Below, in pieces: positions 26,402 to 35,187 of a DNA stretch of 64,000 nt; the stretch's first letter is position 1; every line of letters begins with the position of its first letter. The stretch covers positions 1-64,000 of the forward strand of contig JAQWQD010000018.1 in the NCBI GenBank assembly GCA_029244985.1, read 5' to 3'. The notes below the pieces were generated by a model. The model made no database searches, was not told the DNA's origin, and was given only the letters and a program-made list of their open reading frames with translations. Both the position numbers and the translations under genes were made by a program. The stretch is from Gammaproteobacteria bacterium. GTDB taxonomy: Bacteria > Pseudomonadota > Gammaproteobacteria > Pseudomonadales > Pseudohongiellaceae.

Positions 26402-29029
26402 ATGCGAGTGAAGCTTTTTACGAAGCATGTATCAAACCGAGTGATGCTGTCCGCCATGTTAGCGGTTACCGGTGCCCTACCTTTGAGTGCTCAGGCTCAA
26501 TCTGACGCTGAATTCTTTTCCCATGAAATTCGCCCGATCATGGAGCGTACATGTTGGAATTGTCATGGCGATGCAGTTAAAAGCTCAGGCCTTGACCTGA
26601 GTACCCGTGATGCAGCCCTCGAAGGTGGTAATAGAGGTCCAGCCATCGTTCCTGGAAATGCTGAAGCCAGTCGCTTATTTCGTCAATTAGCTGGTTTGGA
26701 AGGACCAACCATGCCTTTGGGTGTGCCTCTAGCTGAAGATGAAGTCGAAAAATTTCGCCTCTGGATTAATAACGGTGCAGTTTGGGATGCGGGTCCGGCG
26801 ACAACGGTGGTGGGCAATGATTTCTCTGCTTTTGCCACTGACGTACCGGCGTCAGCCCGCTCCTATTGGGCATTTCAATTACCTGAAAAACCAACACTGC
26901 CAGTAATAGATTCTTTTGATCATCCCATCGACCAGTTTCTTGAGAAGGAGCGACAGGTAGATGCAATAACCGCGGCTCCTCGAGCGGACAAACTTACGCT
27001 ACTGCGACGTGCTTACCTTGATCTCACTGGATTACCGCCAACGCTGGACGAATCCGAAGCATTTTTGGCAGATACTGCGCCAGGTTCTTGGGAACGGGTA
27101 ATCGATCAGTTGCTGGCGTCCTCTCACTATGGTGAACGCTGGGGACGCCATTGGCTTGATGTGGCACGCTATGCAGATTCCGACGGCTATGAGCAAGACG
27201 TAGACCGAAAGAACGCCTGGCGCTATCGAGATTATATTGTAAATGCTTTTAATTCTGACAAACCCTACGACGAGTTTATTACAGAACAGATTGCCGGTGA
27301 TGAATTGGATGAGGCTACCCATGAAAGCCGTATTGCTACTGGGTTTTTACGCGCCGGACCACGGGTCAATTTCCGTGAGAAAGATAACCCGGAACGGCGT
27401 TGGGACTACCTAGATGACGTAATAGCTACTTTAGGCCGCGGTGTATTGGGCATGACGATCCAGTGCGCGCGTTGTCATGATCACAAGTTCGATCCGATTT
27501 TGCAGAAAGACTACTACAGTATGGCTGCATCGATTTACGGCTATATTGAAACAGACTGGCCAATGCTGCCTGACGATCAGGCGCAAGAGTATTTGACTCT
27601 GACTGCGGCATACGATGATCGAGTTTCCGTAATTCGCGAACAGATTCGTGAAATAGAGCAGCCTTATTTAACCGAATTGAAAATTGAACGCATTCGTAAT
27701 GAATTTCCGGAGGATATTCTGGAAGCTGTATTAACCCCAGAAGACGAGCGTAGTGACGGACAAAAGCTACTTTCCGCCCAGGTGTTAACGTTGGGAGTTC
27801 CCAGGGGTCAGGTTAATGCGTCAATGTCTGAAGAAGACAAGGCGCGCAGAGAAATTTTGCGCCAGCGTATTGAAGAAGTTGAAGCCCAACGTCCAGATGA
27901 ACCGCCAATGATTGAAGTAGTTACGGACGGTGATTTCCGCTATACGCCTGATCGGGCAGGAGATAATGTATTAGGCTGTCCTGAGTGTCGCATCAAGATG
28001 GATGTTCCTGGTAGTTTTATTCATGACGGCGAAGGTTCCTATGAGGTGCCACCTGCCCCCTTTCTAATTCGTGGAGACCCTTTTAGTGAAGGTCCCGAGA
28101 TGCAGCCTGACTTTCTCACGGTTGCGAAATATGGAAACCCACCAACTGAGATTCCGCGCGCTAATGGTCGGACATCAGGCAGGCGGTTAGCCTTAGCACA
28201 GTGGATTACCTCCGAAGAAAACCCCCTGACTGCGCGGGTTTGGGTAAATCGTGTATGGCATCATCATTTTGGTCGTGGCATCGTTACAAGCCTTGATAAT
28301 TTTGGAGTAGTTGGTGAACGTCCAACCCATCCCGAACTATTAGATTGGCTGGCTGTGGAGTTCATGGAGAATGGGTGGAGCACTAAAGAACTTCATCGCA
28401 CGATTATGACCTCAGAAGCCTATAAAATGAGTTCTGTTTTTGAGAATGAACAGAACAGTTTGGCAGATCTTGAAAATCATTTGCTTTGGAAGTACCGACC
28501 GCAAAGACTTGAGGCTGAAGCGATTCGCGATGTAATGATGGCCTCTAGTGGCGGTATCGACTTGAGTGTGGGTGGCAAACCTGTCTTTCCTTACATTCCC
28601 CAGGAAATACTTGATACCGCGGTGCTTTTTGGTCGCTGGGATAATCAGGTAGATGGGCCTGAAGTTTGGCGCCGCAGCCTGTATGTTTATCGTCGACGTA
28701 CTTTAAGCTTTCCGTTTTTTGAGACTTTTGATTTGCCAGATCAAAACCAAACGATCAATGCCCGAAATACCTCGACTGTTGCACCTCAAGCACTCACGTT
28801 GATGAATAACCCATTTGTACTGAATCAGGCGGAACTGTTTTCTGACAGGATTGCAGAAAATGTGCCTTATGATATCGATCAGCAAGTCGAAATGGTTTAC
28901 CGAACCGCTCTTACCCGTCCACCCACAGAAGAAGAAGCGGAGGTTGGCCGTCAACTGGTAGAATTAGGGTCCTTGGATGATCTCACTCATGTTGTATTTA
29001 ACCTGAGTGAATTCTTGTACAGGAGATAA
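26402..29029 (+). CDS. Planctomycete-type cytochrome with DUF1549 and DUF1553 domains
   Basis: The protein has 875 residues from the ATG at 26402, which has a GAGG site and starts the signal peptide (ending AQA-QS). It has an N-terminal PSCyt1 heme domain with CWNCH (about residues 52-56). A DUF1549 domain follows from about residue 170 to 370 (RRAYLDLTGLPPT, HYGERWGRHWLDVARYADSDGYE, then MTIQCARCHDHKFDP, a second CxxCH). The C-terminal DUF1553 domain carries RRLALAQWI, ARVWVNRVWHHHFG, PTHPELLDWLA, RPQRLEAEAIRD and TSTVAPQALTLMNN. These proteins, best known from Planctomycetes, are predicted to be exported redox enzymes. A DUF1501 gene always tends to follow, as here 6 nt later. Confidence 0.94.
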   Translation: MRVKLFTKHVSNRVMLSAMLAVTGALPLSAQAQSDAEFFSHEIRPIMERTCWNCHGDAVKSSGLDLSTRDAALEGGNRGPAIVPGNAEASRLFRQLAGLEGPTMPLGVPLAEDEVEKFRLWINNGAVWDAGPATTVVGNDFSAFATDVPASARSYWAFQLPEKPTLPVIDSFDHPIDQFLEKERQVDAITAAPRADKLTLLRRAYLDLTGLPPTLDESEAFLADTAPGSWERVIDQLLASSHYGERWGRHWLDVARYADSDGYEQDVDRKNAWRYRDYIVNAFNSDKPYDEFITEQIAGDELDEATHESRIATGFLRAGPRVNFREKDNPERRWDYLDDVIATLGRGVLGMTIQCARCHDHKFDPILQKDYYSMAASIYGYIETDWPMLPDDQAQEYLTLTAAYDDRVSVIREQIREIEQPYLTELKIERIRNEFPEDILEAVLTPEDERSDGQKLLSAQVLTLGVPRGQVNASMSEEDKARREILRQRIEEVEAQRPDEPPMIEVVTDGDFRYTPDRAGDNVLGCPECRIKMDVPGSFIHDGEGSYEVPPAPFLIRGDPFSEGPEMQPDFLTVAKYGNPPTEIPRANGRTSGRRLALAQWITSEENPLTARVWVNRVWHHHFGRGIVTSLDNFGVVGERPTHPELLDWLAVEFMENGWSTKELHRTIMTSEAYKMSSVFENEQNSLADLENHLLWKYRPQRLEAEAIRDVMMASSGGIDLSVGGKPVFPYIPQEILDTAVLFGRWDNQVDGPEVWRRSLYVYRRRTLSFPFFETFDLPDQNQTINARNTSTVAPQALTLMNNPFVLNQAELFSDRIAENVPYDIDQQVEMVYRTALTRPPTEEEAEVGRQLVELGSLDDLTHVVFNLSEFLYRR

Positions 29030-29035
29030 TGAAGC

Positions 29036-30508
29036 ATGACTGATAAACCTAAGAAAAAAATATGGTCACGCCGAGATTTTCTCATGCAGTCCGGCGGTGG
29101 CATGGCCGGTTTGGCCCTTGCATCTCTGTTGAATGATGACAAAGCATTTGCCCAGGATGCTGCTTTGGGTAGTGATCAATGCAGTGCTGTTTTCCCTGGA
29201 GCGTTCGAGCCTAAACCACCCCATTTCAAGCCGCGAGCCAAGAGCGTAATTTCACTCTTCATGAGTGGGGGGCCCAGTCAGGTTGATACGTTTGATTACA
29301 AACCGGCACTCACGAAGTATGCGGGTGTGCCTCTTGAAGACTTAATAGGTGAAAAGTTTGCCGTAAGGCAGGGCATGCCAGGACCGCTTATGCCCAGCCC
29401 ATTTGAGTTTAAGCAGCATGGTGAAAGTGGTATGTGGGTATCGGAACTCTTCCCGCACCTTGCCAAGCAAGCCGATGACATAGCATTTATTAAATCCCTC
29501 TATGGACGTTCCAATGATCACATTCAGTCTACCTATGAAATGCAGACTGGCCAGATTCGAGTTGGATTTCCAAGTGTTGGCTGCTGGGTGACTTATGGCC
29601 TCGGGTCAGAGAGCTCAAGCTTGCCAGGGTTTGTTGTGATGAATGATTATCGCGGGGGACCTCTTGGTGGTCCGGCCGACTGGGGTTCTGGTTTCATGCC
29701 TGCGAGCTATCAGGGCACCCTGTTTCGTTCATCAGGAGATCCGATTGTTGATCTGGAGGCACCGGGGACCTTGACCAATGAACAGCAAAGAGCACGCCTT
29801 GAAGTATTAGCGAAGCTTAATCAAATGGATATGGAAAAATATCCAGGCAACTCTGAACTGGCTGCTCGAATTTCGTCTTATGAGCTAGCGTACAGGATGC
29901 AAGGGTGTGCTCCAGAGGCAATAGATATTCGTTCGGAGTCTGATGCGACTAAAAAACTTTATGGCCTTGATGAATCGATTACTGAGCCCTTCGGTAAGCA
30001 GTGCCTAATGGCGCGCCGACTGGTCGAAAGGGGAGTGCGCTTCGTTCAGTTGTTTATGGGTGGTGTTGGAGTTCAAAACACAGACACGTGGGATGCTCAT
30101 TCCAACCTGGTCGAGAATCATACACTTCACGCAAAAGAATCAGATAAACCGATAGCGGGTTTGATTCTGGATCTTAAAGCCCGGGGCCTGCTTGATGACA
30201 CGTTAATACTCTGGCATGGAGAATTTGGGCGCATGCCAATATCCCAGCGGGGAATTGGTCGCGATCACAATCCAGGCACACAGACGGCATTGATGATTGG
30301 CGCTGGAATTCAGGGTGGCCAGGAGATAGGCGCTTCGGATGAGTGGGGCTATAAGGCGTTTGACCAGCCGATTTCGGCGCATGATATGCATGCGACAATT
30401 CTGCACCTGCTAGGTTTAGATCATGAAAAGCTAACCTATCGTTATAGTGGACGTGATTACCGCCTGTCAGATATTTCAGGCAAGCCGATTCCTCAAATTA
30501 TCGCGTAA
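29036..30508 (+). CDS. DUF1501 family protein, Tat-exported
   Basis: A 490-residue protein of the DUF1501 family, which has a sulfatase/alkaline-phosphatase-like fold. The N terminus has a Tat motif (SRRDFL) and hydrophobic region ending KAFA, so it is exported folded. Landmarks are SLFMSGGPSQVDTFDYKP near the start, FIKSLYGRSNDHIQ, QCLMARRLVERGVRFVQL, NTDTWDAHSN, WHGEFGRMP, RDHNPGTQ and the C-terminal DMHATILHLLGLD. Asp/His residues in these blocks are candidate metal ligands. It forms a two-gene operon with the upstream cytochrome, the standard DUF1549/DUF1553-DUF1501 pairing. Confidence 0.94.
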   Translation: MTDKPKKKIWSRRDFLMQSGGGMAGLALASLLNDDKAFAQDAALGSDQCSAVFPGAFEPKPPHFKPRAKSVISLFMSGGPSQVDTFDYKPALTKYAGVPLEDLIGEKFAVRQGMPGPLMPSPFEFKQHGESGMWVSELFPHLAKQADDIAFIKSLYGRSNDHIQSTYEMQTGQIRVGFPSVGCWVTYGLGSESSSLPGFVVMNDYRGGPLGGPADWGSGFMPASYQGTLFRSSGDPIVDLEAPGTLTNEQQRARLEVLAKLNQMDMEKYPGNSELAARISSYELAYRMQGCAPEAIDIRSESDATKKLYGLDESITEPFGKQCLMARRLVERGVRFVQLFMGGVGVQNTDTWDAHSNLVENHTLHAKESDKPIAGLILDLKARGLLDDTLILWHGEFGRMPISQRGIGRDHNPGTQTALMIGAGIQGGQEIGASDEWGYKAFDQPISAHDMHATILHLLGLDHEKLTYRYSGRDYRLSDISGKPIPQIIA

Positions 30509-30544
30509 ATAATTAACAACCATACGTGAGCATTCTTTAAGTAG

Positions 30545-30582
30545 GGGTAGAAGTTGGGGGCAAGCCCATCTCTACCCTTTTT
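30545..30582 (+). terminator. Rho-independent terminator after DUF1501 gene
   Basis: GGGTAGA/TCTACCC (7 bp) encloses an inner TGGG/CCCA stem and is followed by five T. It lies 36 nt after the stop codon and closes the cytochrome-DUF1501 operon. Confidence 0.8.
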
Positions 30583-30616
30583 CGTTTTCACTTAGTAGAC
30601 GCAACATAGGTTCAAT

Positions 30617-32734
30617 ATGCTAGGCAAAGTTTTTCTTAAAAATTCAGCAACGATGTCAATCGTCAACCTCACCATTTTTGTAGCACTCTTTAATTCTTCA
30701 GATTCCCTGGGTCAGGAAAACGTTAGTTACTCTGAAGAACAATCGACGACTGGTCAGCAAATCTATGAGCAACGTTGTGCGTCTTGTCATGGTTTTAATC
30801 TGGAAGGGTTCGAACTGGCGCCTAGTTTGAGTGGCAATTTTTTTGCTCGCCGGTGGGGGGCTGGCCCGGCAGATAATCTGGCCAGGAATGTGCAGCGGAT
30901 GCCACCTAACGAGGCTGGACTTTCCGAAGAGCAGGTTGCCAGTGTTTTGGCCTATATCCTGAGCCGCAACGGAGTGGAGTCGGGAGCAAATCTTTTACCA
31001 ACTAACCTCGAGCAACTTGCCAGCCTGACAATTCCTGCTCAGCCGCTGGTAGATCAGCGTTTTACTCCGCGGAGCCCCAGTTTTTCAACAAATGGTCCAG
31101 TCCTTCCTGTGAGTCGACTCGATGACCTGACTCCCGTTACAAACGACTTGCTTCTTGACCCACCTGCCGATGACTGGCTAGTTTGGCGCCGCACGCATTC
31201 GAATCTGGGACATAGCCCGCTTACCGAAATTAACAAAGGCAACGTAGATGACTTGAGGCTCTCCTGGACCTGGTCACTCCCACCAGGGGCAAACATGATG
31301 ACGCCAATCGTCCATGACGGTGTAATGTTCGCGCTAAGTTCGGGGGATGTCGTTCAAGCGATTGATGCAACTACCGGTGATTTGCTGTGGGCCTATCAGC
31401 ATGAACTTGAGGGAGAAAATCCATCGGAGTCTAAAAAAGGAGTAGCCATCTGGGAAGATAAAATCATTGTGGGCACCTCCGACGTTAAACTCATCGCACT
31501 TGAGGCCAAAACAGGAAGACTGGCCTGGGAGCATAAAATAGATACGAATGGTGAACCTGACCATCGTTTTAAGTCCGCTCCGATGATAGTAAACGACAAG
31601 GCAATATTCGGGTTGGTAGGACAGATGGCTGTGGCTGGTGGAAATTTTATCGTGGCCATCGATCTGAATTCAAGAGAGGAGGCCTGGCGTTTCTATACAA
31701 TCGCGCGCCCCGATGAGCTTTACGGAAATAGCTGGAATGGCTTAAGTCTTGAAGAGAGGACTGGTGGGTCAGTTTGGACACCAGGAAGTTATGACCCCGA
31801 TACCAACCTGGTTTATTTTGGGCCTGCGCCGACTTACGATACAGTAACAATGAGAGAATTTAGAAATGTGCCAGGTACAACATCTGATGCACTATACACT
31901 AACTCTACTATTGCCCTTAACGCTGATACCGGTGAACTGGCATGGCACTTCCAGCATGTTAAAAATGATCTGCTTGATCTGGACTGGGCGTTTGAGCGGC
32001 AAATAATGGAACTGCCTGTCAATGGGGAAATGCGCAAGGCAGTAGTCACGGGAGGCAAGGCCGCAATCTTCGAGGCGATGGATGCGGTGACGGGTGAGTA
32101 TCTGTTCTCGATTGATCTTGATATGCAGAATGTTTTTAGTGAGATCGACCCCCGCACTGGTGACAAGACAATGTTTCCAGAGGCCGTGCTTCAACCTGGC
32201 GAAGAAACTCCTGGTCTCGCCAAGAATGGCGTTTGTCCCGATGCGCTTGGTGCTCGAAACATGCAGAGCACCTCCTATAATCCAGATACCAAGATTCTCT
32301 ATGTGCCAATGCAGGATACCTGTATAAATAATCTTACAAATCGGCGATGGCAAAAATATCCTAATCCTGAGCAAGACGGTTTATGGGGATTGGTTAAGGC
32401 GGTCAATCTAGAGACACGTGAAGTAGAGTGGATGACTAGACAGTTCGCGCCACCAGCGAGCGGTCACCTAACTACTGACACAGGTTTGCTCTTTAGGGGT
32501 ACGATTGATCGCTTATTTCAGGCAGTCGACCAGGAAGATGGAGAGGTTCTCTGGCAACAGCGACTAGACAATGCTCCAACTTCTTATCCAATAACCTACA
32601 GGGTAGACGGAAAGCAATACGTTGCCGTTGCTACAAATTCAGGTAGCTACTTCGCCAATGGCATGGAGAGAACTACGGGTATTACAAATTCTCCAACTGG
32701 TGCATCGCTGTGGGTATTCAAATTGCAGGACTGA
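30617..32734 (+). CDS. PQQ-dependent dehydrogenase with fused N-terminal cytochrome c
   Basis: A 705-residue periplasmic quinoprotein. After the signal region (residues ~13-32) comes a cytochrome c domain with CASCH at 54-58 and a probable Met ligand in RMPP. From about residue 185 an eight-bladed beta-propeller follows, with tryptophan-docking repeats such as AIDATTGDLLWAY, ALEAKTGRLAWEH and ALNADTGELAWHFQ. Most quinoprotein alcohol dehydrogenases carry the cytochrome at the C terminus or as a separate subunit, so the N-terminal fusion is less usual. It oxidises an alcohol or similar substrate and passes electrons to its own heme. No PQQ synthesis genes are in the window. It converges on the cupin gene. 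Confidence 0.92.
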   Translation: MLGKVFLKNSATMSIVNLTIFVALFNSSDSLGQENVSYSEEQSTTGQQIYEQRCASCHGFNLEGFELAPSLSGNFFARRWGAGPADNLARNVQRMPPNEAGLSEEQVASVLAYILSRNGVESGANLLPTNLEQLASLTIPAQPLVDQRFTPRSPSFSTNGPVLPVSRLDDLTPVTNDLLLDPPADDWLVWRRTHSNLGHSPLTEINKGNVDDLRLSWTWSLPPGANMMTPIVHDGVMFALSSGDVVQAIDATTGDLLWAYQHELEGENPSESKKGVAIWEDKIIVGTSDVKLIALEAKTGRLAWEHKIDTNGEPDHRFKSAPMIVNDKAIFGLVGQMAVAGGNFIVAIDLNSREEAWRFYTIARPDELYGNSWNGLSLEERTGGSVWTPGSYDPDTNLVYFGPAPTYDTVTMREFRNVPGTTSDALYTNSTIALNADTGELAWHFQHVKNDLLDLDWAFERQIMELPVNGEMRKAVVTGGKAAIFEAMDAVTGEYLFSIDLDMQNVFSEIDPRTGDKTMFPEAVLQPGEETPGLAKNGVCPDALGARNMQSTSYNPDTKILYVPMQDTCINNLTNRRWQKYPNPEQDGLWGLVKAVNLETREVEWMTRQFAPPASGHLTTDTGLLFRGTIDRLFQAVDQEDGEVLWQQRLDNAPTSYPITYRVDGKQYVAVATNSGSYFANGMERTTGITNSPTGASLWVFKLQD

Positions 32735-32749
32735 ATAAAGGCTTAGAAA

Positions 32750-33253
32750 TTATTGATAGCGAATCGGCGCAGTCGTAATGCGTACACGAGATTCCATATA
32801 GGTAATGGAGTCGCCATCTATATTACTAAACCAGTGCGGCGTACCCGGCTGGAGAACAAGGATGTCGCCTTCTTTAACTTCTCTGGCCAAGCCACCCTGG
32901 ATACCGTGTAGAGTTCTCATTAAATCATCACTAGTTTGTTCCGCAAGTGGTGTGATGAGAAGGCCCCCAGTAACCAGTGTTCCGCTGCCTTCGAGGATAC
33001 GATAAATTTCAACGCTGTGCGGATGCATTACCGAATACTGAGGTACTCCACTCATGCGACGTCGAACCGATATGCCAGGAGAAATAGTGACCGATACGCC
33101 GGCGGCGGAAGTAGAGTTCCGCGCGGCTTCATCTAGCTCAGCAATGATCTCGGGTCCCGGTTTAAATATAGCGGGAGGTGCACCCAATTCTTGTGCGGCA
33201 CTCAGGAAACTGAGAAGGGCTAATACAAGTCCTGTGATAAGCTTTCCTTTCAT
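32750..33253 (-). CDS. Secreted cupin-domain protein
   Basis: A 167-residue protein with a Sec signal peptide (MKGKLITG... ending SAA-QE). The mature part is a single small beta-barrel cupin. HPHSVEIYRILEGSGT corresponds to the first metal-binding motif with two His and a Glu, and GDILVLQPGTPHWFSN to the second with another His. The metal site therefore looks intact. Such single-domain cupins may be isomerases, oxygenases or binding proteins. It is the last gene of a seven-gene minus-strand run and starts 8 nt after the second micro-protein gene. It ends 15 nt from the convergent PQQ dehydrogenase. Confidence 0.88.
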   Translation of the reverse strand: MKGKLITGLVLALLSFLSAAQELGAPPAIFKPGPEIIAELDEAARNSTSAAGVSVTISPGISVRRRMSGVPQYSVMHPHSVEIYRILEGSGTLVTGGLLITPLAEQTSDDLMRTLHGIQGGLAREVKEGDILVLQPGTPHWFSNIDGDSITYMESRVRITTAPIRYQ

Positions 33254-33261
33254 TTGTAGTC

Positions 33262-33399
33262 CTAGGCTCGAGCGTTAACCATAAGAAAGACGAGCATCCC
33301 GGTCTCGAGAGCGTCAGAAAAACCAGGTATAAAAAGAATGCTCAGTACTGTCAATACGCCAAGCACTCCACAAAGTTTAAGGTATTTTCTATTGTCCAT
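33262..33399 (-). CDS. 45-aa single-pass membrane micro-protein, copy 2
   Basis: A short ORF of 45 codons starting MDNRKYLKLC. A hydrophobic stretch (residues ~8-25, containing VLTVLSILFIPGFSD) should cross the membrane once, followed by a short tail LETGMLVFLMVNARA. It is a clear paralog of the preceding 45-aa gene: same length, identical VLTVLSILF core, same PG-SD turn and same spacing of ML-FL. Its ATG is 2 nt after that gene's stop, and its GGAG ribosome site lies inside the end of the other gene. Two matching copies with ribosome sites make coding very likely. The function is unknown; a subunit-like role in the exported redox operon is possible. Confidence 0.8.
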   Translation of the reverse strand: MDNRKYLKLCGVLGVLTVLSILFIPGFSDALETGMLVFLMVNARA

Positions 33400-33401
33400 A
33401 G

Positions 33402-33539
33402 TTAGCTCCGGGAGTTAGTAACTAAAAATGTAAGCATTCTTGATTCTATAGTGTCAGAAAGTCCTGGCACAAAAAGAATACTTAAGACCGTCAAAACAGT
33501 GATTGATGCACAAAGCAGTACATAATTTCTAGCTGTCAT
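33402..33539 (-). CDS. 45-aa single-pass membrane micro-protein, copy 1
   Basis: The start at 33539 (MTARNYVLLC) has an AGGAGT site about 7 nt upstream, so the longer in-frame extension to 33656, which overlaps the upstream gene, is rejected. The protein has one predicted membrane segment (residues ~8-25, VLTVLSILFVPGLSD) and ends ESRMLTFLVTNSRS. It is the tandem paralog of 33262-33399, about half identical overall by eye. It begins 10 nt after the stop of the 182-aa exported protein gene. The function is unknown. Confidence 0.8.
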   Translation of the reverse strand: MTARNYVLLCASITVLTVLSILFVPGLSDTIESRMLTFLVTNSRS

Positions 33540-33549
33540 TTTGTTACTC

Positions 33550-34098
33550 CTAGTTGAGCTCTCGTGGGACAAGTTCAAATACCCAGGAGAGGCCGTCTTC
33601 AATGCCAGCTCTTGTTGCCGCGATGGCTTCAGGTGTTGCGGTAGGCGCTCCACCATATTTTGTAATGAGTTTTGCAGCTACACCATTGAGCACATCACCT
33701 TCTGTGATTCGAACGAGCGTGCGTGGGTAACGAATATTATTTACACGTAGAACGCCTTCATTGTTTCCCTGATCTGCCTCAAAGGCCCATTCTTTCCAAA
33801 GTCTGCCTAGCATTGTGGTCATGTAACCCGAGATAATAAAAAGTCTATTCTCGCTCTCAAGCACATAGATAAGGCGAGATGCCATTGGGTTGTTTAGCTG
33901 AAGATCTACGGTTTCAATGTCATCAGTAAAGCTCCAGTCCGGTTCGGGGCCAGTATGCAACTGGCCACTGGTCATTTCACCTCCGGGGAAGAGTATAGAA
34001 GGGCCATCCGCGTTACGATTTTCGAATCGCATCGTCGCCATCGCAAGTGCGGGGATCAGTATCAGGACCCCCAGGATTTGCAGTATTATTTTTTTCAT
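33550..34098 (-). CDS. Exported protein of unknown function, 182 aa
   Basis: The N-terminal hydrophobic stretch (MKKIILQILGVLILIPALAMA) is a signal peptide or anchor. The mature part starts with an acidic/polar segment, then mixed alpha/beta: RLIYVLESENRLFIISGYM in the centre, WAFEADQGNNEGVLRVNN, RYPRTLVRITEGD, and a helical end with a conserved-looking FELVPREL tail. I do not recognise the family. It lies in the middle of the minus-strand operon, 38 nt after a PDLxGxW gene and 10 nt before the micro-proteins, so it probably functions with them in the envelope. Confidence 0.8.
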   Translation of the reverse strand: MKKIILQILGVLILIPALAMATMRFENRNADGPSILFPGGEMTSGQLHTGPEPDWSFTDDIETVDLQLNNPMASRLIYVLESENRLFIISGYMTTMLGRLWKEWAFEADQGNNEGVLRVNNIRYPRTLVRITEGDVLNGVAAKLITKYGGAPTATPEAIAATRAGIEDGLSWVFELVPRELN

Positions 34099-34136
34099 AC
34101 TTTCACACCTTAATTATTAATCAGCCTTATTTCTTA

Positions 34137-35093
34137 TTAATTTTCTGGAGTATTTGTTTCCATCTCTCGTGCTTCTTCTACTCGTGCTCCACGCAAAATA
34201 TAAGCCATGGCATAATTGCCTTCATGACACGCATATTCGTATTGCCTGTAGTCAGGTAATCTGGGTAGAGGTCTGACAGCAGTCCATGGCCGGGTATACA
34301 CTGTTGGATCTTCGACTGTGAAGGAGTAGTCGATCATGTCTTCACCGACCCGTCTGAATCTTTCTACAGCGATGGTATTTTTTGAGGAAGGAAAACGGTG
34401 CCTCGTCTTTTCACTAAAATTTGCAGTGCGAACAACAAGAGTATCGCCATCCCAATAACCTCGGGAATCTCCATTCCATTGGCGTATATTGCCATGAAGT
34501 TGGGGACGACCATCGATAGGAATGATCCTAACATCGTGAATCATTTCTACGTGGATCGCTACGAAGTTTTCATTTTGGACTATGTGGTATGAATTGTTAT
34601 AACCAGAAGAAACAGGGGGCACGCCATGATAGGTTATGCACCTATCCCAGTTTGTCCGGTCCAGCCAAGAATCAGCAGGATGGTCGCGCAAATATGCTGC
34701 TTGTTCCCTTTGCTTTGCGATCGTTGTTTCAGAGACAGGTAAGCGTCCATCAGGCGGATCTACAATAAGCGAGGTACGCAGGTCCGCTGATATTTCTCCG
34801 CGATCAAACCATTGATAGTTATAGCTGCCGACATCCCCTGGGCGATCTGCTACATCCTGTTGTGTGTTTTCGAATATAGTTGCAGCTTCTTCCGGTGTGT
34901 AGAATTCTTTTTCACCTAACCGGCCAGGTCGTTGAAGGGGAGTCAAACTTGCATAGGACCACATACCGGAAATATCCGGATCACCCCAAGGAGTCTGCTT
35001 ACTGTAATTATTGTCTGATTGGGCAATTAATGCAGTGCTGGCTAGAAGCAGCCACACCACGGAGCCCAGTACTGCGACGAATTTGATTCTCAT
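34137..35093 (-). CDS. Secreted PDLxGxW-family protein
   Basis: The fourth family member in the window, 318 residues with a signal peptide (ending LIA-QS). The N-terminal motif is WGDPDISGMWSYAS with LQRPG, then CITYHGVPP in place of SERC, YNNSYHIVQN, HDVRIIP, WNGDSRGYWDGDTLVV, and the C-terminal YEYACHEGNYAMAYILRGARVEEA. It shares the final ALRGARVEE-like helix with the 13522-14568 and 20429-21445 proteins. It lies within the operon of exported redox-type proteins, 94 nt after the CCWTN gene. The function is unknown. Confidence 0.87.
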   Translation of the reverse strand: MRIKFVAVLGSVVWLLLASTALIAQSDNNYSKQTPWGDPDISGMWSYASLTPLQRPGRLGEKEFYTPEEAATIFENTQQDVADRPGDVGSYNYQWFDRGEISADLRTSLIVDPPDGRLPVSETTIAKQREQAAYLRDHPADSWLDRTNWDRCITYHGVPPVSSGYNNSYHIVQNENFVAIHVEMIHDVRIIPIDGRPQLHGNIRQWNGDSRGYWDGDTLVVRTANFSEKTRHRFPSSKNTIAVERFRRVGEDMIDYSFTVEDPTVYTRPWTAVRPLPRLPDYRQYEYACHEGNYAMAYILRGARVEEAREMETNTPEN

Positions 35094-35187
35094 TAGTATT
35101 CTCCGTCACGCTGAAGTTGCACCAAGAATACCATAGTAAATAGTACGTTAAGAAGGCAGTTCATTATCAGGGTATAAACTGAAGAAG

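Noticed and set aside
31834-32374. Long antisense open frames opposite the PQQ dehydrogenase (110 and 160 codons)
   Set aside because: They have no ribosome sites, unlikely composition, and lie fully within a strongly supported gene on the other strand.
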